Shown here: positions 1 through 11,960 of the stretch, in pieces
How the letters are laid out: every line of letters starts with the position of its first letter
How positions within the stretch are numbered: the first letter of the stretch is position 1
Assembly: GCF_040802235.1 (NCBI RefSeq)
Contig: NC_133156.1
Coordinates: forward strand, 185,826,351 to 185,890,350
DNA from: Manis javanica
Taxonomy: Eukaryota; Chordata; Mammalia; Pholidota; Manidae
Length of the DNA stretch: 64,000 bases
Direction of reading: 5' to 3'
Notes under the pieces: generated by a model
Told to the model about the DNA's origin: nothing
What the model saw: only the letters and a program-made list of their open reading frames with translations
The model's database searches: none
Position numbers and translations under genes: made by a program

Positions 1-94
1 AATTCAAGAAAATATAACTTTGATATTGTGGTGGGTAAGCTTTTTTTTTTTTAAGTAAAAGCAAAAAAATGTACTAACTATAAAAAGAAGCCTG

Positions 95-1120
95 ATAAAT
101 TCAACTGCAATAAAATGAACAACTGCATCTAAAGATCTCATAGACAGAGTGGAAAGACAAAGCCCACTAATCGAAGATATTCACAGTTCATGTAACGGTA
201 AAAAAGATTATCTAAATTTCAAAGAATTTCTACAAATCTATTAGAAAATGACAATATAGAAAAATAGGCAAAAGATGTGAACAAACATTCCACAAAATGT
301 GAATGGCCTGTAAACTATGAAACTACATTTAATATCAATAATTATGAGAATGTAAAATAAAAATGTAATGAAGTGTCATATTCCATGTACCTGAACAGCA
401 AACAATGTTAAAACAGTTGGCAATATAAAGTGCCACCAAGAATGTGAAGCAACAGGAATTCACATTCACTACCAGTGGGAATAAAAGTGGCACAACCATT
501 TGGAAAAATCTGTTTGGCTGTAGCCAGTAAAGTGGAATGTATCCATACTCTGAAAATCAAGAAATTTACTTATAGGTGTAGTCTCAGGAAAAAGTCTTGC
601 ATACATACACCATGTTCATAATAGAAATATTTTTAATAGCCAAAACCTGGGAAGAATGATTGAATAAATGACAATATATTCATACAATGAAATACTATAT
701 AGCAGTGAAAATAGATTGACAATAGCTGTATACATAAACATGAATGAACCTTAAAAACAAAGACAGAAAGAAGGTCTCAGAGTAGTACTTACAGTTGATT
801 TTATATATATAATGTTCAAGAAGAGTAAAATCTAAAAACTTGATGGTTTAGGAATACTCTCAGATGGTAAAACCCCCTAGAAAAGTAAGGGAATTATGAC
901 CATAAATTAAGTGGTCACCACAAAGGGAAAGGGAGAAGCAAGGAGAGAAATGTGTAGGGGGAGTTCTGATGGGGTAGTAATGATATATTTCCTAAGTTGG
1001 ATGATAAATGCACAAGCATCCATGTTGTTACTGCTTTATCTAGTTACATTCATGTGTGACTATAAATGAATATTCATATGAATATATATGAATACATGGA
1101 AAACTTTTAAACATAAAAAT
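95..1120 (+). mobile_element. Old L1 fragment, ORF2 C-terminus plus 3' UTR
   Basis: The text follows the typical 3' part of L1 ORF2 in the sense direction: a degenerate match to the region where L1 encodes 'RHMK' (around 268-320), then the 'ctgctggtgggaatgtaaa'-like stretch (around 465-520), then the 'atagccaaaacctggaa' stretch (around 640-660) and an A/T-rich 3' UTR. All frames are broken by many stops and small indels, so this is an ancient, dead copy. The subfamily is not assigned. Confidence 0.7.
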
Positions 1121-1389
1121 CATTAATTATGAGGTTAAAAAATTAAGAAAAAGGAAATATTTTTGTACTTAGGTAGTGGTGGTGCGCTGAATGTACACCA
1201 AGCCCGGTGAACAGCATGTGCTGAGGTGTCGTCATCTTTTCCATGAACCAAGGTTCACTCTTCCAATGTCTTCTATTCTCTATTTTTTCTATTCCTGCAG
1301 TGCTTCAGTTTCATAAATGTAAATCTCTCCTATATGCTGGTAACTTACCAATTTTGTATCTCCAATTTCCTCCTCTCCTCTGAACCACA
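1121..1389. other. Unassigned spacer between L1 and L2 fossils
   Basis: AT-rich sequence with no recognised repeat, RNA gene or coding signal. Confidence 0.4.
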
Positions 1390-2150
1390 GACGCATATGC
1401 CCCACTGCCTTTCTGCCGTCTCAACCTTAGCCTGTCCAAACTCAAAACTCCTGATATCTGTAACCCCTCCTCTACAGCCTGTCTCTTCTCGGGTGATCAG
1501 CAAGTTCATCTTTCCAGTTGCTAGGGCAAAAGTAAACAAACCCCTAGGATTTTTCCTTGACTTCTTTTTCTCACTTCCTCCAGTCTGTCAGCAAATCCCT
1601 TTGGCTCTCCTGTCAATGTCACCTTTCTCTGTATCACCACCACTTCTCCCACCCTCCACCTCTCCACACCCTCCCTTACATGGCTTTCCATCTCATTCAA
1701 AGTAAAAGCTAAAAGTTCCAGAGCCTTTCATGATCCGTACAACCCCTTGCTTCCTGACCACATCTCTTCCCTCCACTACCTTGACCTTCTTGCTGTTCAA
1801 CAAGTCAAGCATGCTACCTTCCCAGAGCTTTTGCACTAGCTCTTCCCTCTGCCTGGAACCTACTTGGCTTACTTTCTCAGCCCCTTCACGTTTGCGCTCA
1901 AACGCTCCCTCTATGTTTGGCCTTTTCTATCTACTCCTCCAGCTTCCCCATTTTCCCTGCTTGCATTGCAGAGTAGTTACTACTATTTGACATACTATGT
2001 ATTTCACCTATTTGTTTATTCTGCCTTTCCCAACTAGAACCTAAGCTACGAGAAGGCAGGAAGTTCTGTCTGCTTGATTGACTGCTGCTTCCCCTTGAAT
2101 TTAGAATCATGCCAAACACAAACTGTGTGATCAATACAAATTTAATGACT
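1390..2150 (+). mobile_element. LINE-2 (L2) 3' portion
   Basis: The pyrimidine-rich text matches the L2 3' half as I know it: 'cagcaaatccctttggctctcc' type text near 1590, 'cagagcttttgcactagctcttccctctgcctggaacc' type text near 1825-1860, and the 3' UTR signature of a 'tttgtttatt' tract followed by 'actagaac.taagct..gag..ggcaggaa' near 2010-2065. Open frames across it are chance ORFs in degenerate repeat DNA. Confidence 0.75.
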
Positions 2151-2199
2151 GAAGAGGAAAATAATGATGCTTTGAGGGAATTGAAAAAAACAAACAACA

Positions 2200-4364
2200 G
2201 TTTGAATGCAGCACAGAATGGGTGACTCCAGCCTGGAGAATTACACTGGAGTCAAATCATGAAGCTATTTTTGCTGTATTAACATGAATTAAGAATGATG
2301 AAAACTGTATTACTTACTCAGTTTAAAAAATGTTAATGCTGCAAATAAAGGAACTGCCTGCACCCACAGGGGCCACTGGCTGTCATGCATAGCCATTTCA
2401 AGTCAGAATTTTTGAGATGTTCTGGTGTGTGTGCTGTGTTTGAAGTACTATCTCAGATACATACACACATACATATAAATAGACACCACACATACACACA
2501 CGTGTGTACATACACAAATGCACTTACATATACATATGCAAGTACATATATACATCAGTTTTTTTTGAAATCAGCAAAAAGAGAGAAATGCAATTCAAAG
2601 AACAATGCAATCTAGAATGCTTATAAACGCAGGGAGGTCTACAAATGGATTGTTTGGTAGTGATCTTTTGAACTTAGAAACATATGGATTTATGAACAGC
2701 CTTCCTGAACTAACCTAATTGTCAGTAGATATTATCTACACAGATTTTTATTTAACTGTAGTCTGACCTATCAAAAATAGTATCCTACAAGCTAAGTAAG
2801 CATCAACAGGGCAGGATTCTGAGTGCTGAGGCATTTCTCCTGAATTGATTGGCTGCTTATCATATGCAACCGGTTTGGGTGACCAGTTCTAAGCAAGAGG
2901 ACCATTAGAAAAGCTCCCTGTGATAATCCTTTGCAATATTTTGATGGACCATTTGTAAAGGGTTAAATTCTGTTAGAACTCATGTATCCTAAACTGCAGT
3001 GGTTCTGCCCTGTAAGTTCACATGTGGGTACTGCTTGAAAATTTCAGATTTATTTTTATTACCTTGGACTGTTGTCTATTGTTAATCATATAACAACTAC
3101 CTTATCCATTGTCAGAAGTTGTGTTTGACTGTCTCAACATTTTCAGAAAAAAATCCTCCTTCCAATGAAAAGACACTCTTTATATGCTTTCACCACAAGT
3201 CTTCAGGTCTTTCAGAACTGAGGCTCTGTAGAAAACTCGAGACTTACATGCTATGCAAGTTGGCACGCTAGCTTGAGAGGTAATTGAAGACACATTGAAG
3301 TGTTTTGTTTAGAAATACATTTCCCATTATACTTTTTTGCACATATAATTTTTTTTTAGAAATGGGTCCTTTCATAGGACTTTTTATAAAGTTTCCTTTT
3401 TTTAAAAAATTACTTAATAGTATGAGAAGTCTGTTGTGGTTTGGGTGTGGCTGAACCAGTTGTGGCCCCTTCCAATGTTCATATATTGGAATAATCATTT
3501 CCTCTTTTACTGGAAATCATTCTGTTTTTCTCACAAAAGCTTAAGATGGTTTCCTTCTTCCCTAAATCCAGGTCCCAATCAGAAGTGCAAATCTCAGTCA
3601 GACTCTTGGCTTATACAACCCTGGAAACAAAATGGCCACATATTGTTTGAGGACCCCCTTCTAGAAGTCCAGCAATTTTACAATGGGGTGTCACCACCTC
3701 TTCTCATTGTCCTCTTCTGGAACAGCCACTCACATGTTGGAGAATGGCAAGATTGTCTCCTGGAGAAAAGAGGCAACTGGCAAGTGGATGTCTTGTTCAT
3801 TGTTCAGCTCTGCTCTGGTGAACGGTGCTTTGTGCTGCTGGTGGAAATTCAAGCGTGAAGCCAATTTTTATGCTCTAGATGGCAAAAAAATGCAGCTAAT
3901 TCCAAAGGGTTTCTCCTTCTTCCCCTGGCAGCTGGTATGTTTACATAGTGGGGATGAAAGGCCTGACATCTGTGTTTACATTTCTCCGTAGCAGGGTCCC
4001 CCAAACCCACAGTTAGGAATCATTTATATCCAAGCACCTCTGCCCCAGAATTACAACAGCAAAGTCTTTCAACTTCTCCTCAGCAAGTGCCTTTGATCTC
4101 CCTGTGCAAAATGCTCTCTGATGAGTTGTGATTGGAAGAGAAGGGCTGGGAAGGTTTTCTACTTTGACAGCTTTCTCCTGTCTCTCCACCCCCAACCATA
4201 GAAGAACAAGACCCTGACCTTTAAGTACCCAAACCTCTTTCTATAAATTCCATTGAGTCATCAGGATAGAATTAAAATAGACTGGTAAGACCAAACCAGT
4301 AGGTCTGAAAAGAATTCTCATTTTTAGTAAGTACTCCAGTTGACTCTGACTTCTGTTTCCAGGT
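2200..4364. other. Mostly unique DNA with a CA/TA-rich patch
   Basis: No gene is recognised. Bases 2455-2560 are an imperfect (CA/TA)-rich simple sequence made of 'acatac' and 'acacac' units. A 140-codon open frame at 3436-3858 and a 102-codon frame at 3683-3991 have no recognisable domain, and their composition does not look coding. Confidence 0.4.
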
Positions 4365-4535
4365 AGATTAGAATCACCTGCGTTGTTTATTAGGCATAGA
4401 AATTTCAGTACCCTTAGCAGCCCTGCTGAATGTGAATCTGTATGTGTGGATTCAGGAATCTATATTTTTTACTTCTTGAGATGAATCTTTCGTAATCATT
4501 GTTTAAGGACCCTTGGATGAGTCGGACACTGGGGG
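4365..4535. mobile_element. MER5-like hAT-Charlie MITE fragment
   Basis: Contains 'agattagaatcacctg' followed by degenerate arms and a second half ending in 'tttaaggaccc'. This resembles the nonautonomous MER5 family of hAT-Charlie DNA transposons. It is heavily decayed and the ends are approximate. Confidence 0.4.
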
Positions 4536-4889
4536 CGGAGCTTTTAATTTGAGGGCTAGGGTACGCTAGTCTTTGTTGCAAAACAGCGTCTCAACCTCTG
4601 GCTCTTCTGGTGAAATGGCCATAGTCTCTCTAAGTAAATTGATGAAATGAAATAGTCTTCTTTGAGTGTTTGAATGTCTTAATTAATTTTTTTTCTCACA
4701 CATATACTACGTTCTAGTCGTAAATGTTTGACTTGTATATTTAGGCAAGGTAGCTTAGCAGGTTAAGAAAATTTATGGAATCAAGACTTCTGAAATTTGA
4801 TCTTGTACCTGAGTTTTCATTGGATCTAAGTTTTAAGTTTTAATCGCTTGAATTTTGCTGTACCCTGTCATCTGAAATGGTATCTTTTT

Positions 4890-5800
4890 AAAATCATTTT
4901 TTAATAGAGGTAACTATAGATTCACATGTGTTTGTGAGAAATAACAAAGAGAGACCCTGTGTACCCTTTATTTAGTTTCCCTCAGTGGTAACATTTTGCA
5001 GAAGTATAGTACAATATCACAAACAGGATACTGGCATTGATACGATCCATAGATCTTATTCATATTTTCCCAGTTTTACTTGTACTCATTTATGTGCATC
5101 TACGTGTGTGTGGTGGAGGATGGGGAATGGAGGTATTTAGTTCTATACAATTTTATCACATGTGTTGGTTTGAGCATATACCACCACAGTCAGGATACTG
5201 AAAATTCCATCATCTCAGACATTCTTGGGTTTCCCTTTTGTAACCATATCCACCTCTCTCCTGAAAGATGGTATGAGAAATCTTAAAAGGTCCGTAGGAG
5301 ATATTTGTGCTGGTTCCATCCAGTGAAATATAAAATTGTTAACAACCCACAGGGACTAAACATGTTGAGCGGGTCAGTGTGACTCTATTAGGCTGAACTC
5401 TAACTGTCAGAGTTAGGACTTTTTCTTCCATTTATTACCATACCCATACCCCTCTCTGAATCCTTGACAACCACTAATCTGTCCTCTATGTCTAAGTTTT
5501 TGTCATCTCAAAAATGCTATATAAGTGTAATCATACAGTATGCAGTCTTTTGGGATGGGCTTCTTTTCACTCAGCAAAATTCTCTGAAGAGTCATCTAAA
5601 TTGTTGTTATGTGTCAATAGTTCTTTCATTTCTATTGTTGAGTAATAGCCCATGGTATGAATGTACCGCAGTTTGTTTAACCATTCACTCACTGAAAGAT
5701 ACCTGGGCTCTTTCCAACTTTTGGCTATTGTGACCAAAACTTCTACAAATACTCATGTACAGGTCTTTGTATGAATATAACCACACTGATATTTTATCAG
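4890..5800 (-). mobile_element. Old L1 3' region, split by a short insert
   Basis: Read on the minus strand this is the 3' UTR and ORF2 end of an old L1M-type element: 'gagagaccctgtgtaccc...tttccctcagtggtaaca' near 4950-5000, 'ccttgacaaccactaatctgtcc' type text near 5463, and the 'ggctattgtgaccaaaacttctac' stretch near 5725. It is interrupted at 5285-5421 by a separate short repeat, so that repeat arrived after this L1. Confidence 0.65.
5285..5421. repeat. Unnamed ~137-bp repeat, copy 1
   Basis: Begins at 'aaaggt' and ends at 'gagttaggactt'. It shares ordered blocks ('ggttcca', 'aatataaaatt', 'aacccaca.gga', 'gggtcagtgtga', 'agagttaggactt') with 6888-7026. It sits inside an L1 fossil, so it behaves like an inserted element. 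I see no clear terminal inverted repeats, poly(A) tail or target duplication, and I cannot name the family. Confidence 0.6.
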
Positions 5801-5929
5801 CCTCTTCAGTTTTATAATTTTTTTAGGCCAGTCATATCCATAATGTCTTTCTAGTTAATTCCATTAACCTTGTGCTGTGCCAGGATGTCAGAGCAATACC
5901 TACATGCATCAAGCATTTTAGCATTTGCC

Positions 5930-6060
5930 TATGGTCAAATTATTTCATGTGGTATTTCTTGCCTTCTCAATAAGATTGAGAGCTGTTTGAGGCCAGGGAC
6001 CATATCATACCCCACTTCTATATAGCCTTGTTAAAACACAATTCAGCTAAGTAAGTGCGA
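5930..6060 (+). mobile_element. L2 3' end fragment
   Basis: The text 'ataagattgagagctgtttgaggccagggaccatatcata' corresponds to the L2 3' UTR block that normally reads 'actagactgtgagctcc..gagggcaggga'. Confidence 0.5.
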
Positions 6061-6499
6061 AGATCTAATTGGCATTATGAAGCAAATCATGGATCAGGCA
6101 GCATCTCATCCAGTGAGTAGAGTTATGCTCAGAAGAGGTATGCAAAATGGGAAGGGTTGAGCAAGACATTATTAGCAAAAAGAAAAGAAGGAATTGTAGT
6201 TTAGGTCACTTTCCTTTAGGAGGAACAACAGGTGGTCTTATGCAGATTGCCTCATTAGTGATCAGGAAATTCCAGGCTGATCTAAAATTCCATTCCTGGA
6301 AGAGGCTGCAACTGCAGTTAGGTTAGGTAGGAAGTCTTGGTGGGCTTAACATAAGTGACTCCACTGTGGGCCTATTTCTTTGTCACAGCCTGTAGTGCCT
6401 GCTACAGCTTTAGACATAACAGCAAATGAGCCAACCAGACAGACAACATATTAATTTTGTCATTTACTTTGTTGCCTTGTTGTGCCTCTGTAACAAACT
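6061..6499. other. Unassigned DNA
   Basis: Nothing recognised. Moderately AT-rich, no simple repeat and no convincing open frame. Confidence 0.4.
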
Positions 6500-6870
6500 G
6501 AGTATAGCTAAATATTGTGTGGATACAAGGATGCATAAAAAACATGGAACCTATCCTCAGTGGCTCTACAGTTTAGCATGAAAACCAAAGCCAACATTAA
6601 TGTGCATGAGATTGCAGAGCAATTAGCTGCTGTGATTTTGATGCCAAATCCATGAACAGAGAAGAGAGAGATGGGCATGGGCTGGAGAAACTGAAGAGAT
6701 TTCATGGAAGAAGCAGACTTTAAATTGGTCCTTAAGAAGGAGAGGAACGACATAAAATTGGTAGAGAAAGAAATGATTCTAAGTAGAAGGACCATTCCAG
6801 GCAGTGTTACAGAATTGTTGTGTGGTGAGTTGCTGAAGGAAAAGAGTTAGTGATCAGAATAGGTAGCTGA
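6500..6870 (-). mobile_element. L2-like fragment, reverse orientation
   Basis: Purine-rich text such as 'gtccttaagaaggagagg' and 'aggaccattccaggcagtg' resembles the reverse complement of the L2 3' half. It is strongly diverged and the limits are approximate. Confidence 0.4.
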
Positions 6871-6887
6871 GGTGTGGACAGGTCTTG

Positions 6888-7026
6888 AAAGGTACATATG
6901 ACATACCTCTGTGGGTTCCATGCTCTGGAATATAAAATTGGTAGTAAAAACCCACAAGGAATAAAACATGCTGAGGTGGGTCAGTGTGATTCTGTTATGC
7001 TGAAACCTGTGTCAGAGTTAGGACTT
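6888..7026. repeat. Unnamed ~137-bp repeat, copy 2
   Basis: Second copy of the element at 5285-5421, in the same orientation and about 1.6 kb away. The two copies are alignable along their whole length with a few small indels, and both stop matching just after 'gagttaggactt'. Confidence 0.6.
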
Positions 7027-7089
7027 ACTGGCCTCTAGATGTTCTGAGAATTTCTGAACTTTCAGGAAATATGATGGAGCATGGATAGT

Positions 7090-7145
7090 GTTATATTATA
7101 TTATATATTTTTTATATTGCTTTATATTATTATATTATATACACT
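7090..7145. repeat. AT-rich (TATAT/TTATA) low-complexity tract
   Basis: Almost pure A/T made of 'tattatat' units. Confidence 0.7.
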
Positions 7146-8654
7146 AATATTATGCTCAGTAGATCCTTGACTTTTATGCAATAGCTGGTAGAAAGAATTT
7201 GAACTGGGTGACAGACTTGCTCAATGTCTGGTAGCTGCTGAAGGAGGTCTGGCTAGGAGATAAAACACCGGCACATGCCCTCTACCCCAGGAAGGCACAG
7301 TGCTGGAAGGAAAAAGTGGTGAACATGAACTGGGTTGAAGAAGAAGCATTGCTCCTAGGTATGGAGTGAGGCTATACTTCCCCCACCCCTGTCACTCCTC
7401 TTCTCTTTTGCCATTCACATAGCATCTGGATAATTCTGCTGTGAGAAAGTCCTGTGAAAAAGCTCATCACAAGAAGCTAAAGCTTTCCTGTTGGGTATAG
7501 TGGAAGAAGCTTCCTGGAAGTCTGAGGTCCAAGGGAGGATTGTGGCTCTGCAGATAGTAGACCTGGGTCCATCAGTGGTCCACAGAACTGAAGATCACAA
7601 GAGCGGGAGGCATCAAAACAAACCTGTGACTGGTATCCCTACACCACCACCAGGACCCCTAGAAGAAAGCATTTGGAAGGAAGACCCTGCATGGGGCTCA
7701 TAGGTTCAAGATATGTGCTGCTGTCATAAAGACAATGTAGTCATACTCACTCGACAGTGAGGCCTAGGAAAAGTTGGGTCCCGTTTCTTCTGGCATTCTG
7801 GTGAAAACTGAATAGTGGGTGTTAATGCCAGGCTTGCCTTAGATGGCTATGTTAATTTGTGGCCAGTTGCAGAAGACATTTATGTGTACCAAGAACAAAG
7901 AGAAGTTGTTGTGCATAGAGTTTTGTTGATGGTTCTGTCCCTTATACTTTTGTGTTTGTTTCATTTCCATTTTCAATTGTGAAGGCAAGGCATTTATTAA
8001 CAAATGGCTAAAGAGCTCTGTAGTTTTAGATGTCTGCATCTAAAGGAATATGTTCATAGCCTAAGGGTGCCACAATAAAAAGTAAACTGTGTGTAATTCC
8101 TAAATACTTAAGGAATTTCAAGCACAAATTCACTTAGAGTATTAATGACTTTAATGAAGACAGACATCAAACTTAAAATCAACAAATCATTAGACTTGCA
8201 GTAAAAATGTAAGCAGTGCCTAATTAATATACTTGTTGATTATTTTCCTTGATAAAGACATTGGCTGTTAAGTGTTATGGTGCCTCAAAGATCAGCTGAA
8301 TAGTGAGAAAGGCAACCAGCTAATGACTTGAGGTCATTTAACCAAAAGAGCACTTTCTTCCTACTCTCCTCTTCCTACTCTCCAGAATAACACGTTATTA
8401 TTATTGTCATTATTTTTGTATTAGAGTTACTACTTTTTCTATTTTTGTTTATCTGAATAAATGTAAATATTCTGTGGTATTGACATAGCCTCAAAGTACC
8501 CTACACAATAAAGTGAAAGGCAGTGTGATATTGGGAATATAATTTATGTTTCCAATTGTTCTTGAATAAAACTTTTTGGGTTCAAGTTGAACTTCATAAG
8601 GGTGTTCTTTTCACACTAGCTCTAGCCCATGGGAAAACAGGTGGCTGCCTCACC
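7146..8654. other. Unassigned DNA
   Basis: No gene or clear repeat is recognised. Short open frames here (for example 70 codons from 7491) lack any domain or composition suggesting coding. Confidence 0.4.
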
Positions 8655-8800
8655 AGCATTATGGGGAAGGTTAGCCCTTTTAGCTTTGCTTTACAGATGA
8701 GGAGTTTATATAAATTAGCCAAGGTCTCATAGCTAGCAAATGTTAGAACCAAAATTAGAAGCTAGGTCTGTGTGACTCCAAAAACTCTCATTATTTTTCC
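8655..8800 (-). mobile_element. MIR fragment
   Basis: Reverse complement of MIR: 'tttacagatgaggag' then 'ttagccaaggtctcatagctagcaaatg' then 'agctaggtctgtgtgactcc', in the canonical MIR order. Confidence 0.7.
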
Positions 8801-11167
8801 TGTGTCATGCTCGAGAAAGATAATTGGAATATATGAGTCACTAGCCTTAGCTCTCTCTCCACTAACCATTTTCCCATATTAAGAGAGTAACTCCCTCCCT
8901 TGAGAAATAAAGAGTAAGTAAGCAGGCAAATTCCTTGAGGAACAAAAAATATTTAATTGCTATTTGTCACTTTTCTTATTCAGGACAAGAATAATTAACT
9001 CTGATCTTTTCATTTGATTGGGCCTAATGTAGATGGCTTAATAATTGCTTCTTAAAAAAAAGAGACTCTTCTAAGAAAATACCATGTGAATAAATCTCAG
9101 CTCTCTTCACTCCTTCCTACTGCCTGAACTTGTTTTAGACAAAAGAAATCTATGATTTTTAAAAAAGCCAAACATTTCAAATCTGGTGGTGAAGACTCTT
9201 TTCATTGGGCAAACAGATACCATCAAAGCCCAAGAAACACTGCGGTGTATTAAGATGTATATTTTCAAGCGTGTTGTAAATGACAGGGTCTCAAGCTGCA
9301 TATGACTCCAAGCCAAAACTGAAGACAGTTCCAAAATTCCTTAAAGTTACACCCAGGAAGAAGCATTGCACACAGGTTGTTGATTTGTCAAAAAACTCAG
9401 TTTTCTATGGCAACCTCCATTGAAGACTGAGGAAAGTTAACAGCCTGAAGTTCATATCACCTTGGACAGCGGCTAGAAGATAGTACAATAAAGAGTCCGT
9501 AAACTCTGATAAGCAATGATTTACCAATTAGATTGAGAAAAATAAAGAATTGTTAAAATGACAAAATATCATGAGTCACTAAGTGTTGGCCTAATAAATT
9601 AATAGCCCAATGTAAACCAGAGATTTATGATCTGCCAGCTACACAATGTGGGTTTATCAAAATAATGGAAATTGAAGTACATTGTACACACACAGCCTAT
9701 CTTTAGCTGCCTATTTTAACATTTATCTGGAGGTTACCTAGGGAAATATGCCACCAACCTTAACTAGTTGCTGTATTCTCTCTACTGTAACAAAGTGCTC
9801 AGTGCAGTGTTTATTGCCTTGTTCTCCCTTATGGACAGAATGGTGATTTTCCTTGAATCTTACAACTTTCCTCTACTGCAGGCTGCCTTTGTATGTTTTG
9901 TTTTGCTCATTCATGTTTCCAGGCAGTGTTAATATCTGAATGTTTCTTTCGGAAAAATACCTAGAGCATCAAGGCTTCAAGTGTTGTCCTTTAGGGCTCT
10001 TTGCAAAGGTGTGGCCTGGGTAGGATCACTGCATGTCACTGGCACTGCACACTGTTGGCACATTAACCTACCAGATGAACCTGTGGCCACACAGTCCTTG
10101 ATCATGTCAGTTGGTGACTTGAGCTAGAGGATGGCACCTGCGAGATGTACATGCTTTCCTCCAAAGATAGCCTCTCTTCTCCTCTTCCTGTCCTCCTAAG
10201 CTTCTGACTTCCTAAAGCCTGAGGACACATGTGGTTCCATACAATATGACCCCTTATCAGTAAGTCTGACCATCCATCATTTGATGGTCCGGTTCTGTTT
10301 GTTCTACTGCTTACTCCCAATTTGTTATTCATCTGACATGGTGAAAAGTTTTTGTTTTCACATCAGCTTCAACCTTGGCACCTGTGCTAGCTCAGATGTC
10401 AGCGACTTCAGGTCCTTTGGGCAGTGTTGGCTGTGGTTCTGTTCTTTTCACTTTATCCAATTTCTGACAATCGGACGTGCCCTCCTCAGTATCATAAATG
10501 TGAGGCTATGGTCCCTTCCAGGATAGTTAAGTCACACCAGTTGGGGATGACCTCTTTGAGAAGACTGCTGCCTCCAGTTCTGATCAATTATCTGAAGTAA
10601 CAGATGTGGTAATGAGTGCCACGCTCTTGTCTGACAAATCTCATCCTACCCAAGGGTAGTACAGGTCATAACCTCTTTTGGTTGTCCCTTTGGGACCTGG
10701 ATGAGGGTGAAGGACCAGAAAGTATCCCTTGATTGGTGTGCTCTACTTCAAGCACAGCAGAATTTGGTGCCCAAGAAAGTAAGCTCCCCAGTAATACCAC
10801 ATTGTTTCTTTTTTGTCTTATTTTGTGAAAGCTGTCCAGCTTTCCCTGCTGTTGCCCTCTCTCTCTGTGATTATGCCCATGTGCATAAGTGATTAGGCTC
10901 TTTTAATCAGCCATTAAACACGAGGTAGAAGATGATTAAGGCAAAGTCAGCAAATTGGTTCCTACTTAGGTACAGCATTAGTAACTCTGTTTTCCGAAGA
11001 TATTGTAAATGCCATCTTATTCATCCGACTTGTTGGGTTGAGCCCTCACTCCTCTTAATCTCTAGCTCCTTTTTTGGTTCTGAACTTTTCAAGGTTTGTG
11101 TTGATTACTTTGTTATGAAAAAAAAAAACAACTGGTGAACTTTTAATAAGGAAAATTGATCCAATAG
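8801..11167. other. Long stretch of apparently unique DNA
   Basis: Nothing recognised with confidence. The part from about 10,000 to 10,850 is less AT-rich and has several 60-80 codon open frames on both strands, but none shows a family motif. A decayed retroviral-like or retroposed remnant is possible there and cannot be shown by eye. Confidence 0.35.
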
Positions 11168-11345
11168 CAGAATAATCTATTTAACATGTCTATATGCCAG
11201 AGATTGTGCTAGATGCTTGGTTATACTTTTTCCTCCTGGATCTTACACTCTCCTGAATAAGACAGGCAATGAACAGACAAGTAAACAAACAAACATGCAA
11301 TTAGAAATTGTATGGAGGGGAAGCACATAAAATAGTGCCTGGAAC
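11168..11345 (-). mobile_element. L2-like 3' fragment, reverse orientation
   Basis: 'atatgccagagattgtgctagatgcttgg' followed by 'caggcaatgaacagacaagtaaacaaacaaac' has the layout of a reversed L2 3' end. Confidence 0.5.
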
Positions 11346-11384
11346 ATGGTTAATGTTTAAAAAGTGAAGATTATTATTCCTGTT

Positions 11385-11465
11385 AATAATAGTTGTGATA
11401 TAATGATAATTGCATAATTTTTGTTATATATATTATCATATAATTATGTTATATAGTTATTATGA
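11385..11465. repeat. AT-rich low-complexity tract
   Basis: Runs of 'tatataatt' and 'gttatatat' with almost no G or C. Confidence 0.6.
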
Positions 11466-11467
11466 TA

Positions 11468-11960
11468 CAAGATAGTGGGCGTTCTGGTTATCTATTGTTG
11501 CATAACCAATCAACCTGAAATTTAAAGGCTTAAAATAGCAATAGTAATCATTTGTTTTACTCATGAATCAGCAGTCTGGGCAGAGCTCAGTGTCATAGTT
11601 GGGGCATTTCAATTGGAAATTGAAGGATCCTCTTCCAAGATGATCCAATCAGATGGCTAGCAAGTTGGTGCTAGCAGTTACCTAGGAGCTCAGGCAAGGC
11701 ACAGCTCTCTCCGTATGGGTCTTGTAATGGGACTGCTTGCGTTTCCTCACTGCATGGAGCCTGGGTTCTAAGAATATTACAAGTCATAGGAAGTGGAAGC
11801 TGCCTTCAAATCCCTGGGCCTCGAAACCAGCAGCATCACTTCCACCATATTCTGTCAGTCAGGGAGTCGCAGAGCCTGCCCAGTTTCAAAAGAAGAGGCC
11901 ATAGACCCTTCTTAATTGGAGGAGGGTCAAAGAATATGCAGCCATATTTAATCTAGCAAA
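11468..11960 (-). mobile_element. MLT1-type MaLR solo LTR
   Basis: Read on the minus strand the order is that of an MLT1 LTR (ERVL-MaLR endogenous retrovirus-like element): the 'gtcaaagaatatgcagcc' 5' block (reverse complement near 11928), the 'atcacttccaccatattctgtcag' block near 11835, the 'gtttcctcactgcatggagcctggg' block near 11740, and at the far end the 'gcataaccaatcaacctgaaatttaaaggcttaaaa' block near 11500. There is no internal coding region, so this is a solo LTR. It is old, with many substitutions. Confidence 0.7.

Noticed and set aside
1334..1990. 123- and 86-codon Ser/Pro/Leu-rich open frames
   Set aside because: They lie in the pyrimidine-rich L2 fossil.
3436..3991. Overlapping 140- and 102-codon open frames
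   Set aside because: No domain, no splice structure and Trp/Phe-rich odd composition; best explained as chance ORFs in noncoding DNA.
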